A stretch of DNA of 64,000 nt, from positions 62,001 to 126,000 of the forward strand of contig NZ_JACSPZ010000010.1 in assembly GCF_014836905.1 (NCBI RefSeq), given 5' to 3'. Every line of letters begins with the position of its first letter. The stretch's first letter is position 1. This document shows positions 35,512-43,907 of this stretch, in pieces. The DNA comes from Solibacillus faecavium (GTDB lineage: Bacteria; Bacillota; Bacilli; Bacillales_A; Planococcaceae). Below the pieces are notes generated by a model. The model ran no database searches, was not told the origin of the DNA, and was given only the letters and a program-made list of their open reading frames with translations. Both the position numbers and the translations under genes were made by a program.

Positions 35512-37707
35512 TTATAGCTTTTTATTTGGCCAATAAGACCATTTTCCAAATACCGTAATAATGGCTGGTACAAGCAACGGACGTACAACAAACGTATCCA
35601 GTAATACTCCGACTGCCGTTACGATACCGAATTGAACTAATAATTGAATCGGTAATGTAGCTAATACTAAGAATGTACCCGCTAAAATTAAACCTGCCGA
35701 AGTAATAACTGCTCCAGTCGATGCAATACCATTCACAATTGCCTCACGATGAGCAATACCACGCTTTCGGTTTTTCCATATATCTGAAATCATGAATATA
35801 TTATAGTCATTTCCTAACGCAATAATAAATACAAAACTATATAACGGAATTGCACTTGCCATCGCTTCATGTCCTAGACCGTAATGGATTATTAACCAAC
35901 CTGCGCCTAAAGCTGAGAAGAAGGAAATCAAAACAGTTACCATCAGTTGAATCGAAGTAATAAGGGCACGTAAGTAACCTAGTAAGACGATGAAAATAAT
36001 GATAATCATAACAGGTTGAATAATATTTTCATCACCTGATTGTACAACCTTTGTATCTAATTGGGCGCTTGTTTCGCCCCCTATCCAGAACTGACCATCT
36101 TCCAGATTATTTTCAGTTAAAATCGACTTCACATCATCCTTCATCTGTTCAACATCATCCATTGCTTCATTTGAATATGGATTTTTATCTAAATCTATTT
36201 CATAAAGCTGAATATTATTATTTACATCACCTGTACGCATTTCTTTAACAATGCTTACGTAAGGCAAACCTAATAATTGTTCTGTAATATTAATATCTGT
36301 TCCTTCTGAATCCACTAAAAGCTGTACCGGAGCTAGTTCGCCCGGTGTGAAGTTATCTTCAATAATTGTAAAGCCTTCACGTGAAGGCATATCTTCCGGG
36401 AATGAAGAAATTAAATCATAATTATATTTAATATTCGTTGAAGCGAAAGCTAAACCAATCAAAATTACACCTGCAATAACAATAACAAGCCATGGTTTTG
36501 TCGTTACGAATTCACCGACCGCACGCATATAACGGTGATTTGGCTTTCGAGGCTTATATGGTTTATTTTTCTTTTCCGCATGTGCTTTTTCAGCCGATTC
36601 CGTACGTGGAACGAATGGCCAAAATGCTGCACGACCTAAAATGCCGAGTACTGCCGGCAATAATGTGACAACGGCAAAACCAGTTATTAATACACCGAAA
36701 CTAAATGGAACAGCGAATCGCTGGAAAGCACCATAGTCCGCTAAAGCCAGTGTTGCTAAACCGATTACTACAGTTAAACCACTCATCACAATGGCACCGG
36801 TAGATTCACGTACTGCCATAGCTAACGCCGTAAATTTGTTTTCTTCTGTTAATAATATGTCACGGTAACGTGTAATTAAGAATAAACAATAGTCTGTACC
36901 CGCACCAAATAGTAGGACAATCATAATCGCTACTGCCTGCGCATCTTTATCGATCCAACCGTTTTCTGCCATCACCCCTAATAAAGGACTTACAACTAAA
37001 TATGCAATCCCAACAACAACTAAAGGAATAATAGCTAAAATTGGAGAACGGTAAATTAATAATAAAATGACTAAAATAATAATCACAGTGGCAATCATAA
37101 GTTGAACATCAGCTGCTTTAAAAAGATCCGTAGCATCAATTGAGATTCCAACCGGTCCCGAGAAACGCGCATGTAATCCTTCATCTTCCAGGTTCGACTC
37201 ATATGGATTTTCACCAAACTGTTCTTCCGTACGTTCTTTAATAATTGCTAAGTTTTCTTTTAATACATCTGTATTTTTATCTGGGGAGAAAAATACAGGT
37301 GTTACAAGTGCTGCTCCATTTTCCGATAACAAGCCCATCAATGCTTGAGCCGGAAGTTCATGGAATGGCGGAATAGATTCCTGCCCATTTAGTGGATCAT
37401 CTGCAAGTTGCTTGTATAACCCTTGGATATTTGTCAAATCCTGTTCTGTAATTCCTGATTCGTTATACCAAGTAATTAATAATGGAATTCCACTATCTGA
37501 AGCAAATTCTTCTTCTAAAATCTTTCCTGCTTGTATTGATGTATATGTTTCTGGGATTTCATCGCCCGCAAAATTTTCTACACTATTAATTTGCGGAAAT
37601 ATAAGTGCAAATGTAACAGCGAATACAATCCATAGTCCTACAACTATCCAGCGTGTATTCTTGCCGCCCATTGCACTTCCCCATTTTTCTAATGGATGTT
37701 TTGACAC
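35512..37707 (-). CDS. MMPL-family exporter (YdfJ-like)
   Basis: 731 residues. Topology as in the paralogue at 4.9 kb: helix 1 near 20-42, first porter domain, helix block with LFGAGTDYCLFLITRYRD (intramembrane Asp), cytoplasmic basic loop (KAHAEKKNKPYKPRKP), second porter domain, and a final block with ALGNDYNIFMISDIW. Start GTG at 37707 is set by AAGGGGG seven bases upstream; an ATG 12 codons earlier lacks an RBS. Divergent from the MerR/B12 regulator, which is a candidate controller. Confidence 0.85.
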   Translation of the reverse strand: MSKHPLEKWGSAMGGKNTRWIVVGLWIVFAVTFALIFPQINSVENFAGDEIPETYTSIQAGKILEEEFASDSGIPLLITWYNESGITEQDLTNIQGLYKQLADDPLNGQESIPPFHELPAQALMGLLSENGAALVTPVFFSPDKNTDVLKENLAIIKERTEEQFGENPYESNLEDEGLHARFSGPVGISIDATDLFKAADVQLMIATVIIILVILLLIYRSPILAIIPLVVVGIAYLVVSPLLGVMAENGWIDKDAQAVAIMIVLLFGAGTDYCLFLITRYRDILLTEENKFTALAMAVRESTGAIVMSGLTVVIGLATLALADYGAFQRFAVPFSFGVLITGFAVVTLLPAVLGILGRAAFWPFVPRTESAEKAHAEKKNKPYKPRKPNHRYMRAVGEFVTTKPWLVIVIAGVILIGLAFASTNIKYNYDLISSFPEDMPSREGFTIIEDNFTPGELAPVQLLVDSEGTDINITEQLLGLPYVSIVKEMRTGDVNNNIQLYEIDLDKNPYSNEAMDDVEQMKDDVKSILTENNLEDGQFWIGGETSAQLDTKVVQSGDENIIQPVMIIIIFIVLLGYLRALITSIQLMVTVLISFFSALGAGWLIIHYGLGHEAMASAIPLYSFVFIIALGNDYNIFMISDIWKNRKRGIAHREAIVNGIASTGAVITSAGLILAGTFLVLATLPIQLLVQFGIVTAVGVLLDTFVVRPLLVPAIITVFGKWSYWPNKKL

Positions 37708-37791
37708 AATACAACCCCCTTCTCCCACTTTTCTATTTACCATTTTTTACTAATAATCATACCCTACAAACAATACCCTCATACATGGTTA

Positions 37792-37859
37792 TACAAACAT
37801 TGTACAGCATATGAAAAACATTTGACAAGTGCTTTTTTTTTCGATTGAATAGACATAAA
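37792..37859 (+). promoter_or_regulatory. Operator candidate and promoter in the MMPL-MerR divergent region
   Basis: TACAA-ACA-TTGTA (37792-37804) is a perfect small palindrome; a similar half, CTACAAACAATA, lies at about 37764. Downstream is TTGACA with a poor -10 (TTGAAT, 17-nt spacer). A poor -10 beside a palindrome fits a regulated divergent promoter. The link to the adjacent regulator is inference. Confidence 0.35.
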
Positions 37860-37887
37860 TAAGAATTTACTTAAGGAGGTGCAAAAC

Positions 37888-38760
37888 TTGGTTAAAAAAA
37901 CATATTCTATTCAGCAAGTATCCGATATTACAAATCTTTCTAAACAACTGATTCGTAAATGGGAAGATCGCTATCAAATCATTCAACCTGAAAGATTGGA
38001 CAATGGTTATCGCGTTTATTCCGAAGACGAAGTACAAACTTTAATGCTGCTGAAAAATCATATAAATAATGGCATGACAATTAAGCAAGCTGTAGACCAT
38101 TATCTTAAATATAAAGATGCCCCAGAAGTGAACCCTATTACTTTCTTTCATAAAGCGCTGATTAAGGCTGGTACGGAAGGGGATGAACATGAGATATTAC
38201 ATTTACTCGAACAGGCACACCATAAATTTGGTGTTGAAAAGCTGATTCATGAAATTGTCGTTCCCTTTTTACATGAAATTGGCCAACTTTGGTGCGAAAA
38301 TGCGTGGGGAGAATATCAGGAAGCTATCAGTAGTCAAACGGTGCGAGACTTTTTAAGTCATATCCGTCGGCACTTTTACGTCCCCGAAGATGCTCCGCTC
38401 GTTTTAGGTAGCTGTCTTCCTGGAGAAAGACATGAAATTCCTATGCAGATCCTACTTATTCAATGCATGTTACGTGGTTATCGAACACTAATGCTCGGCC
38501 CTTCACCTGCACCTACCGCGATTCAATCGACTATCGCTTTAAAAAAGCCGACCATTGTGCTCCTCACAGGATCCACTGAAATTGCTTTTACTGAATTTGC
38601 ACAATCGATTACAACATTGGAAAAGTTGGCCCAAGCACATCAGGATATATCTTTTTATATTGGTGGAGCAGGTGCGGAAATCCACTATAGCGAATTTGAA
38701 TTAAACGCTTTAAAATTATCACGCACAATTGATGATATCATCCCCGCAAAAAAGAATTAA
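37888..38760 (+). CDS. MerR-type regulator with cobalamin-binding-like domain (CarH/LitR-like)
   Basis: 290 residues. N-terminal MerR HTH (YSIQQVSDITNLSKQLIRKW then EDRYQIIQP), a helical B12-cap domain (about 85-165) and a Rossmann B12-binding domain (about 170-285). CarH/LitR photoreceptors use a W-x9-E-H motif plus an adjacent His, and E-x-H-x-x-G for the lower ligand. Here the cap reads W-CENAWGEYQ-EA, so both cap His residues are replaced (Cys, Ala), while GERHEIP retains the lower His but has Pro for Gly. TTG start at 37888, eight bases after AAGGAGG. Confidence 0.78.
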   Translation: MVKKTYSIQQVSDITNLSKQLIRKWEDRYQIIQPERLDNGYRVYSEDEVQTLMLLKNHINNGMTIKQAVDHYLKYKDAPEVNPITFFHKALIKAGTEGDEHEILHLLEQAHHKFGVEKLIHEIVVPFLHEIGQLWCENAWGEYQEAISSQTVRDFLSHIRRHFYVPEDAPLVLGSCLPGERHEIPMQILLIQCMLRGYRTLMLGPSPAPTAIQSTIALKKPTIVLLTGSTEIAFTEFAQSITTLEKLAQAHQDISFYIGGAGAEIHYSEFELNALKLSRTIDDIIPAKKN

Positions 38761-38777
38761 AAAATAACCCAGACAAT

Positions 38778-38832
38778 ACAAGCTCACAGTAAAGGATGTT
38801 ATAGTCCCCCTACTACGAGCTTGTAATTTTTA
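38778..38832 (+). terminator. Bidirectional terminator after the MerR/B12 gene
   Basis: ACAAGCTC (38778-38785) pairs with GAGCTTGT (38817-38824), inner AGTA/TACT and GG/CC, then AATTTTTAT. It separates convergent genes. Confidence 0.65.
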
Positions 38833-38840
38833 TATCCAAT

Positions 38841-39413
38841 TTACAGTAGTTGTAATGTCGTGATACATGTTCCATCTTCCTCAAACGTTGTTAAATCCCC
38901 TGTTACACTTTTCCCATCATAAGACATTTCTACAATGAAAGCTTCATTACGTGGCAACCATAAATCGATGAAACCATTCTCTAAAGTTGTCAACTTCTCA
39001 TCCACTATAACTTCGCCTTTTTCATTTTCAATAAACACATCTATTTCTTTTTGAACTAATTCTCCTTGGCACCCTGTTAAACTATGGTCTTTACAAGGAT
39101 GAGTTTCATTAACATACGGTGCAATTGAAATAAAAAACTCATCTTCCGGTAAATCATATGTAATTTTATTTTCATTTGTATCCGTTATGATTAATTGTGT
39201 TGAAGTAATTGATGCTTTATCATCAGTCGTTTTGTTCGCACTATATTCCGCCACCAAACCCTTCACATCTTCACTTTCGCCTTTTGAAATAGTTTCAGTT
39301 TCAGGCTCGACTCTCTTGTTATCGATTGCTTGGCTAACCGTTTCTTTTTCATCACTGCATGCAGCTAAAAACATCATCACAAATACACTTAATACTATTG
39401 ATTTCCAATTCAT
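38841..39413 (-). CDS. CueP-like metal-binding lipoprotein
   Basis: 190 residues. Signal peptide MNWKSIVLSVFVMMFLAAC with lipobox; charged linker to about 55; then a domain with Cys residues in HPCKDHSLTGCQGEL and a C-terminal TCITTLQLL. This three-cysteine pattern is that of CueP, the copper-binding periplasmic protein of Salmonella, whose Gram-positive relatives are lipoproteins. It would bind or hand over copper outside the membrane. No copper ATPase or chaperone is adjacent. RBS GGGAGGGAG. Confidence 0.75.
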   Translation of the reverse strand: MNWKSIVLSVFVMMFLAACSDEKETVSQAIDNKRVEPETETISKGESEDVKGLVAEYSANKTTDDKASITSTQLIITDTNENKITYDLPEDEFFISIAPYVNETHPCKDHSLTGCQGELVQKEIDVFIENEKGEVIVDEKLTTLENGFIDLWLPRNEAFIVEMSYDGKSVTGDLTTFEEDGTCITTLQLL

Positions 39414-39517
39414 TTTTTAGAACTCCCTCCCTTTATCCCAATATTGTAATCCATTTAGTGATGCAATACTGTGAAAAAGATAGGACAATTCTGAAAAATG
39501 ATAGATTTTTAAAACCA

Positions 39518-39560
39518 AGATTGATCATTTCACTTTTTTCGTAAAATGATCAATCTTTTT
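39518..39560 (-). terminator. Hairpin terminator after the small hydrophilic gene
   Basis: AAGATTGATCATTT (39517-39530) pairs with AAATGATCAATCTT (from 39544). T-rich on both sides; the plus-strand tract is the stronger. Confidence 0.65.
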
Positions 39561-39575
39561 ATTAAAATAAACTAT

Positions 39576-39797
39576 TTATCTACGTCTTGGCTGGTTTTTA
39601 CGTTCACTGCCTGACGTCTTTTTAGTGTCCGCAGGATGTCTTTCGTCTTTTACTTGATCATTAAGTTCTTCCATTGGGATCGGATCGACAAATTTCATTT
39701 CCTCATCTTTATCAAAAATACTTTCGTTTTCGGTATTTAATAAATCAGGATTGTCGAGTTTCTTATGTTTAATTTTTTCATCTCTTTCTTCTCTCAT
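39576..39797 (-). CDS. Small hydrophilic protein, unknown
   Basis: 73 residues, almost entirely charged: MREERDEKIKHKKLDNPDLL, an acidic middle, and a basic tail ending NQPRRR. No hydrophobic core, so it is probably disordered, similar in character to small stress or spore-associated proteins. A strong RBS (GGGAGG, nine bases before the ATG) and its own terminator indicate a real gene. No family recognised. Confidence 0.65.
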   Translation of the reverse strand: MREERDEKIKHKKLDNPDLLNTENESIFDKDEEMKFVDPIPMEELNDQVKDERHPADTKKTSGSERKNQPRRR

Positions 39798-39904
39798 TTT
39801 TAAAAACCTCCCTTTCTAGTACTCATTATATTTATTACCCGATTACTAGAAAGAATACACCTTTTTCTCTCAAATCAATTGTCCACAATGATTCCAAAAG
39901 AAAA

Positions 39905-39940
39905 ATCCGTTGCACGAGTTTTTTCGCACAACGGATCTAT
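39905..39940 (-). terminator. Terminator of ahpF
   Basis: ATCCGTTG (from 39905) pairs with CAACGGAT (39929-39936) with further CGA/TCG inside; T-tracts both sides. Confidence 0.7.
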
Positions 39941-39943
39941 TTT

Positions 39944-41500
39944 TTATGCCTCTATATAGTCACGGGAATCAACATTACGAATCATATAATCAAACGCTCC
40001 TAAAGCTGCTGTTGCACCTGAACCCATTGAGATGACAATTTGTTTATACGCCGTGTCTGTACAATCACCTGCGGCAAAGATGCCAGAAACATTTGTCGCA
40101 CCGTGCTTATCGACAATAATCTCTCCATGCGCATTCATTTCTATTGCCCCTTGCAGGAATTCTGTATTTGGCAATAAGCCAATTTGAATAAATACGCCTT
40201 GCAATACAATTTGTTTTTCTTCACCTGTTTTTCGATCCTTATATGTTAAGCCATTTACTTTATCAGTACCTGTAATTTCTGTTGTTAAAGCATTCGTAAT
40301 GATTGTTACGTTTTTCAGGCTACGAACACGTTCCTGGAGTACTTTATCAGCCTTCAATTCTTCACTTCGTTGAATTAGAGTTACGTGATTTACTACACCT
40401 GCTAAATCAATTGCAGCTTCAACACCTGAGTTACCTCCACCGATAACCGCTACATCTTTCCCTTTGAAGATTGGACCGTCGCAATGCGGACAATAAGCAA
40501 CACCTTTATTTTTAAACTTCTCTTCACCCGGCACTTCCAATTGACGATAGCGTGCACCTGTTGAAAGAATAACCGTTTTCCCTTTTAAGACAGCACCATT
40601 TTCCAATGTAACTTCAATAAGATCTTTTTTCTCGACCTTTTTAGCGCGCTGGGATTTCATTACATCGATTTCGTAGTCTAATACATGTGCCTCTAAGCTT
40701 GATACAAATGCAGGACCTTCCGTTGCCTTTGTTCCGATAATGTTTTCGATTGATAGCGTATCATTTACTTGACCACCGAAGCGCTCAGCAACAATACCTG
40801 TACGAATCCCTTTACGCGCCGAATAAATTGCCGCTGCAGAACCCGCCGGACCTCCACCTACTACTAATACATCAAAAGGTTCTTTATCCGCAAACTCCGA
40901 ACCATCCGATACTTCCCCAAGCTTTGTTAAAATATCTTCCAATTCCATACGACCGCCGCCGAAATTTTCACCGTTCAAATAAACTGTAGGTACTGCCATA
41001 ATGTCACGATCTTTAATCTCATTCTGGAAAGTACCACCTTCAATCATCACGTTGGAAATGTTCGGATTTAACACTGACATAATATTTAATGCTTGTACAA
41101 CATCTGGACAGTTGTGACAAGTTAAACTTACATACGTTTCAAACTTCAATGGCTGTTTAATGGCTTGAATACGTTTTATAACCGCGGCATCTACTTTTGG
41201 CGCACGACCTGAAACTTGTAAAAGCGCTAAAACTAGCGATGTAAATTCATGACCAAGCGGTAAACCTGCAAACACAACACCTGATTCCTCTGCACCTACC
41301 TTATTAATGCTAAAGCTTGGTGTACGTTCCAACAATGCATGTTGCACCGTAATACGAGGCGACATTTTTTCAAGTTCCTCTACTAAATTGAGCATATCTT
41401 GTGAAGTTTTGTCATCACCAATACTCGCTTTAATTAATAAATCTCCTTCAAGCATCGTTAAATACTGCTGTAATTGTGCTTTAATTTGATTATCTAACAT
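39944..41500 (-). CDS. ahpF: Alkyl hydroperoxide reductase subunit F
   Basis: 518 residues. N-terminal double thioredoxin-fold domain (about 1-195) with the redox pair in [12 protein letters not shown]; then a thioredoxin-reductase-like part with FAD motif [12 protein letters not shown], disulfide [13 protein letters not shown] motif [12 protein letters not shown], and the closing [10 protein letters not shown]. It reduces AhpC with NADH. The ATG has only a weak RBS. It follows ahpC on the same strand after 216 bp without a clear terminator, so it is probably read from the ahpC promoter. Confidence 0.96.
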   Translation of the reverse strand: MLDNQIKAQLQQYLTMLEGDLLIKASIGDDKTSQDMLNLVEELEKMSPRITVQHALLERTPSFSINKVGAEESGVVFAGLPLGHEFTSLVLALLQVSGRAPKVDAAVIKRIQAIKQPLKFETYVSLTCHNCPDVVQALNIMSVLNPNISNVMIEGGTFQNEIKDRDIMAVPTVYLNGENFGGGRMELEDILTKLGEVSDGSEFADKEPFDVLVVGGGPAGSAAAIYSARKGIRTGIVAERFGGQVNDTLSIENIIGTKATEGPAFVSSLEAHVLDYEIDVMKSQRAKKVEKKDLIEVTLENGAVLKGKTVILSTGARYRQLEVPGEEKFKNKGVAYCPHCDGPIFKGKDVAVIGGGNSGVEAAIDLAGVVNHVTLIQRSEELKADKVLQERVRSLKNVTIITNALTTEITGTDKVNGLTYKDRKTGEEKQIVLQGVFIQIGLLPNTEFLQGAIEMNAHGEIIVDKHGATNVSGIFAAGDCTDTAYKQIVISMGSGATAALGAFDYMIRNVDSRDYIEA

Positions 41501-41716
41501 TGCACTGGCTGCTGTATGAATGCCGATGATTGTTCCCCCGAAAAATAATCGACCATTCTCCCTCTAATACAGCAAGCCTTTCACCTTCTTTCATATTAAA
41601 TTAAAAGATAGAGAGCTTGTCTTTCTTTTCCACGTTAAAAACAGAGCGACAAAAATCAAGCCATAATGGTTGTTTTTTGCCGCCTTTTTATTGTTATTTA
41701 AAACTTAAAAGTTAGA

Positions 41717-42280
41717 TTAGATTTTACCTACTAGATCCAAGCTTGGTGTTAGCGTATCTCCGCCTTCTTCCCATTTAGCTGGGCAAACTTCACCTGGATT
41801 GTTACGTACGTATTGAGCTGCTTTAATTTTGTTAACTAAAATCGATGCGTCACGACCGATACCGCCAGCATTGATTTCTACTGCTTGTACAATACCATCT
41901 GGATCGATGATGAATGTTCCGCGCTCTGCTAAACCATCTTCTTCGTTTAATACGTCAAATGCTTTAGAGATTGTATGTGATGGGTCACCAATCATGATGT
42001 ATTCGATCTTACCGATAGCATCCGAAGTATCATGCCATGCTTTGTGAGTGAAGTGTGTGTCAGTTGATACTGAGTAAACTTCTACTCCTAAAGATTTTAA
42101 AGTAGCATATTCGTTTTGTAGGTCTTCTAACTCAGTTGGGCAAACGAATGTGAAGTCTGCTGGGTAGAAGCATACTACTGACCATTGTCCTTTGAAGTTT
42201 TCTGAAGATACGTCGATGAATTCGCCTTTTTGGAATGCTTTTGCAGCGAATGGTGCTATTTCTTTACCGATTAATGCCAT
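41717..42280 (-). CDS. ahpC: Alkyl hydroperoxide reductase subunit C (2-Cys peroxiredoxin)
   Basis: 187 residues. Peroxidatic Cys in [17 protein letters not shown] and resolving Cys in [11 protein letters not shown] mark a typical 2-Cys AhpC. It reduces hydrogen peroxide and organic peroxides in the cytoplasm and is recycled by AhpF just downstream. AGGAGG precedes the ATG. A near-consensus promoter and a PerR-like box lie upstream, so induction by peroxide is expected. Confidence 0.97.
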   Translation of the reverse strand: MALIGKEIAPFAAKAFQKGEFIDVSSENFKGQWSVVCFYPADFTFVCPTELEDLQNEYATLKSLGVEVYSVSTDTHFTHKAWHDTSDAIGKIEYIMIGDPSHTISKAFDVLNEEDGLAERGTFIIDPDGIVQAVEINAGGIGRDASILVNKIKAAQYVRNNPGEVCPAKWEEGGDTLTPSLDLVGKI

Positions 42281-42309
42281 GATAAAATTCCTCCTATATA
42301 AATATCGTT

Positions 42310-42376
42310 GAATAATTATTATAAAATAATTATTATTACCATCTAAAATTATCTTACATTAATAATATTTCGTCAA
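42310..42376 (-). promoter_or_regulatory. ahpC promoter with PerR-like box
   Basis: On the minus strand TTGACG (42376-42371), 17-nt spacer, GATAAT (42353-42348). Downstream, at 42324-42310, TTATAATAATTATTC matches the PerR box TTATAATnATTATAA at 13 of 15 positions. A second related AT-rich stretch adjoins it. Confidence 0.65.
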
Positions 42377-42670
42377 CTAGTAGCTACATAAATCGTGGGA
42401 TTTTCTTCTAGAATGGGCAGTTCCTTGGCATAAATCAATATTAATATAATTAATCCAAACAATAAATTGTATTTAAACAAAAGGAAATTCTCATATATAC
42501 GTTATTCTTGTATACATAGATTATTAAGAAATAATTGTCCCTCAAAAAATTATGAGCATTATCTCCTTTAATAGAATCAAATCGTTTTAATTCCGGCAAT
42601 TCTCGTTTAACACATCATTTCATCCTAATAAATGAGAAAGAAGATGCATCACCTTCTATGTATTCCCCCT
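42377..42670. other. Gene-free AT-rich stretch
   Basis: Between the ahpC promoter and the small-gene terminator I see no gene, no strong hairpin and no recognisable remnant. Confidence 0.5.
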
Positions 42671-42671
42671 A

Positions 42672-42721
42672 AAAAGCAAAAAAGTCTATGCAGTAAGCTT
42701 TCACTTACAGCATAGACTTTT
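42672..42721 (-). terminator. Terminator of the tandem 40-residue genes
   Basis: A 17-bp stem with one mismatch (42681-42697 with 42704-42720); the minus strand continues TTTTTTGCTTTTT. Confidence 0.85.
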
Positions 42722-42727
42722 CAAATA

Positions 42728-42850
42728 TTAGTTTGTAAAAGATAATACGGCATTTTTGTATTGAGCTAAAATTGCCGATGCTTCTTTTTTCGTTGTATAT
42801 TCAAACATTCTAATATCGTTTGGATTGTTAAAAATAGTTACTACCCACAT
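42728..42850 (-). CDS. 40-residue conserved small protein, copy A
   Basis: ATG at 42850, TAA at 42728, AAAGGAG upstream. The product begins MWVVTIFNNPNDIRMFEYTT and continues KKEASAILAQYKNAVLSFTN. It looks like a compact beta-alpha unit (VVTIF, IRMFEY, helix EASAILAQY, VLSFT). It is a clear paralogue of the gene 24 bp upstream; about 26 of 40 residues are identical. No TM helix. Function unknown. A strong terminator follows. Confidence 0.8.
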   Translation of the reverse strand: MWVVTIFNNPNDIRMFEYTTKKEASAILAQYKNAVLSFTN

Positions 42851-42874
42851 AAATTCCAGCTCCTTTGAATTGTT

Positions 42875-42997
42875 TTATTTTGTGTAAGATAAAACTGCAT
42901 TTGTATATTTTGCTAATTTTGTTGCTGCTTCGTTTTTAGTCGTATACTCGAACATACGTATATCATTAATGTTGTTAAATACTGTTACTACCCACAT
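42875..42997 (-). CDS. 40-residue conserved small protein, copy B
   Basis: ATG at 42997, TAA at 42875, AAAAAGGAG upstream. Product begins MWVVTVFNNINDIRMFEYTT and continues KNEAATKLAKYTNAVLSYTK. Same length and layout as copy A, and first in the pair. Conservation of the MWVVT-F-NN-NDIRMFEYTTK block with synonymous changes between the copies (for example ATACAACG against ATACGACT) argues for protein-level selection. It sits behind a long upstream region with several dyads. Confidence 0.8.
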   Translation of the reverse strand: MWVVTVFNNINDIRMFEYTTKNEAATKLAKYTNAVLSYTK

Positions 42998-43062
42998 GTT
43001 TCATTTCTCCTTTTTTAAAACCTATTATTTTAAAAAGCCTATTCCCCAATGACTTTTGCGAC

Positions 43063-43076
43063 TTGTTATATAACAA
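43063..43076. promoter_or_regulatory. 14-bp perfect palindrome upstream of the 40-residue genes
   Basis: TTGTTATATAACAA, extendable to about 18 bp with one mismatch. Operator candidate; no regulator assigned. Confidence 0.4.
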
Positions 43077-43136
43077 CTTTCTTACTTCACATTGTACTCC
43101 CTTTTTCTAAAATTAAAAGCGGAAAATCTCCCTTTT

Positions 43137-43180
43137 CACAATGTGTTCAAAAATAAAACGCTTTCTTTGAACACTTTGTG
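43137..43180. promoter_or_regulatory. Long dyad with 15-nt arms
   Basis: CACAATGTGTTCAAA (43137-43151) and TTTGAACACTTTGTG (43166-43180) are inverted repeats with one mismatch and a 14-nt spacer that contains a cre-like AAACGCTTTC. As RNA it forms a stable hairpin without a T-tract on the minus strand; as DNA it could be an operator. Confidence 0.5.
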
Positions 43181-43243
43181 ACACCTCACTTTTATCGGTT
43201 TTAAATTTAATTTAGAAGAATAGATCATTAGCTAGCATCATCT

Positions 43244-43272
43244 GTTATAGCACAGAATAAAAACGCTTTCAA
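43244..43272 (-). promoter_or_regulatory. Promoter with overlapping cre-like site
   Basis: On the minus strand TTGAAA (43272-43267), 17-nt spacer, TATAAC (43249-43244). TGAAAGCGTTTTTA (43271-43258) overlaps the -35 and resembles the CcpA cre consensus, a position that fits repression. It would give the 40-residue genes a 5' leader of about 240 nt. Confidence 0.45.
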
Positions 43273-43323
43273 AGACCATTATAAATATACATTGCTCACT
43301 TTTTTATGCTTGCTCTATTTTTC

Positions 43324-43371
43324 AAGCCAAAAAAACTGTGCTAAAAGTCAACCTGACTTTTAACACAGCCT
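43324..43371 (-). terminator. Terminator of the DUF948 gene
   Basis: CTGTGCTAAAAGTC pairs with GACTTTTAACACAG (one mismatch); TTTTTTTGGC follows on the minus strand. Confidence 0.82.
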
Positions 43372-43382
43372 TATACTTTTAC

Positions 43383-43787
43383 TCATTGTGCTTTGCGGTT
43401 TATATAACTCATCACTGTATTAGTCCACTCTTTTACTTCCGCTTGTCGTTGTGGATCATTATTTGCCTTTTTCATAATAGCCGAAGTCTTGTCATGGGAA
43501 ACATCACTCACCTCGTTTAATACAGTACCGGTATTTTTTACTGAATGAATAACAGATTGAACCGAGTCCTTTTTAAATTCAATATCTGTTTTTAAACGAT
43601 CCATCGTTTCCGTTAACTTTATCATTTCAGTTTGAATATAGCTCATCTGTTTTTGAATACCTTCAACACGTGCCAATAATAAAGTGACGATTTTTTTTAT
43701 TGGCCCTAGGACAGCTACTATACATCCTACTAAGACAACAACAGCTATTCCTAATATTATAATTGAAGCTAAAAGCCAACTATTCAT
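43383..43787 (-). CDS. DUF948 membrane protein (YtxG-like)
   Basis: 134 residues. N-terminal helix (about 4-28, LLASIIILGIAVVVLVGCIV), then a long coiled-coil-like segment (30-90) of the DUF948 family, and a polar tail. Relatives such as B. subtilis YtxG belong to the general stress regulon and usually pair with a YtxH protein, which is not present here. AAGGAGG before the ATG; own terminator. Role at the membrane unknown. Confidence 0.78.
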   Translation of the reverse strand: MNSWLLASIIILGIAVVVLVGCIVAVLGPIKKIVTLLLARVEGIQKQMSYIQTEMIKLTETMDRLKTDIEFKKDSVQSVIHSVKNTGTVLNEVSDVSHDKTSAIMKKANNDPQRQAEVKEWTNTVMSYINRKAQ

Positions 43788-43861
43788 TAATATACCTCCT
43801 TCTTTTCCTCTATTTTAATACATATACCCATTTGGCAATTATTAATACATCCGAAAATAAA

Positions 43862-43904
43862 ACGAAAGTGTGTTAAAAGCCGATTCTCTTTCAACACACC
43901 TCAT
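43862..43904 (-). terminator. Terminator of the SLH-NlpC/P60 gene
   Basis: GTGTGTTAAAAG pairs with CTTTCAACACAC (one mismatch); minus strand continues TTTCGTTTTATTT. Confidence 0.7.
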
Positions 43905-43907
43905 TTT

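Noticed and set aside
37888-38760. Calling this a CarH photoreceptor
   Set aside because: The two cap histidines needed for CarH photochemistry are replaced, so light sensing is not supported.
43063-43180. Rex or Fnr site in the dyads upstream of the 40-residue genes
   Set aside because: Neither dyad matches TTGTGAA-N6-TTCACAA or TGTGA-N6-TCACA well enough.
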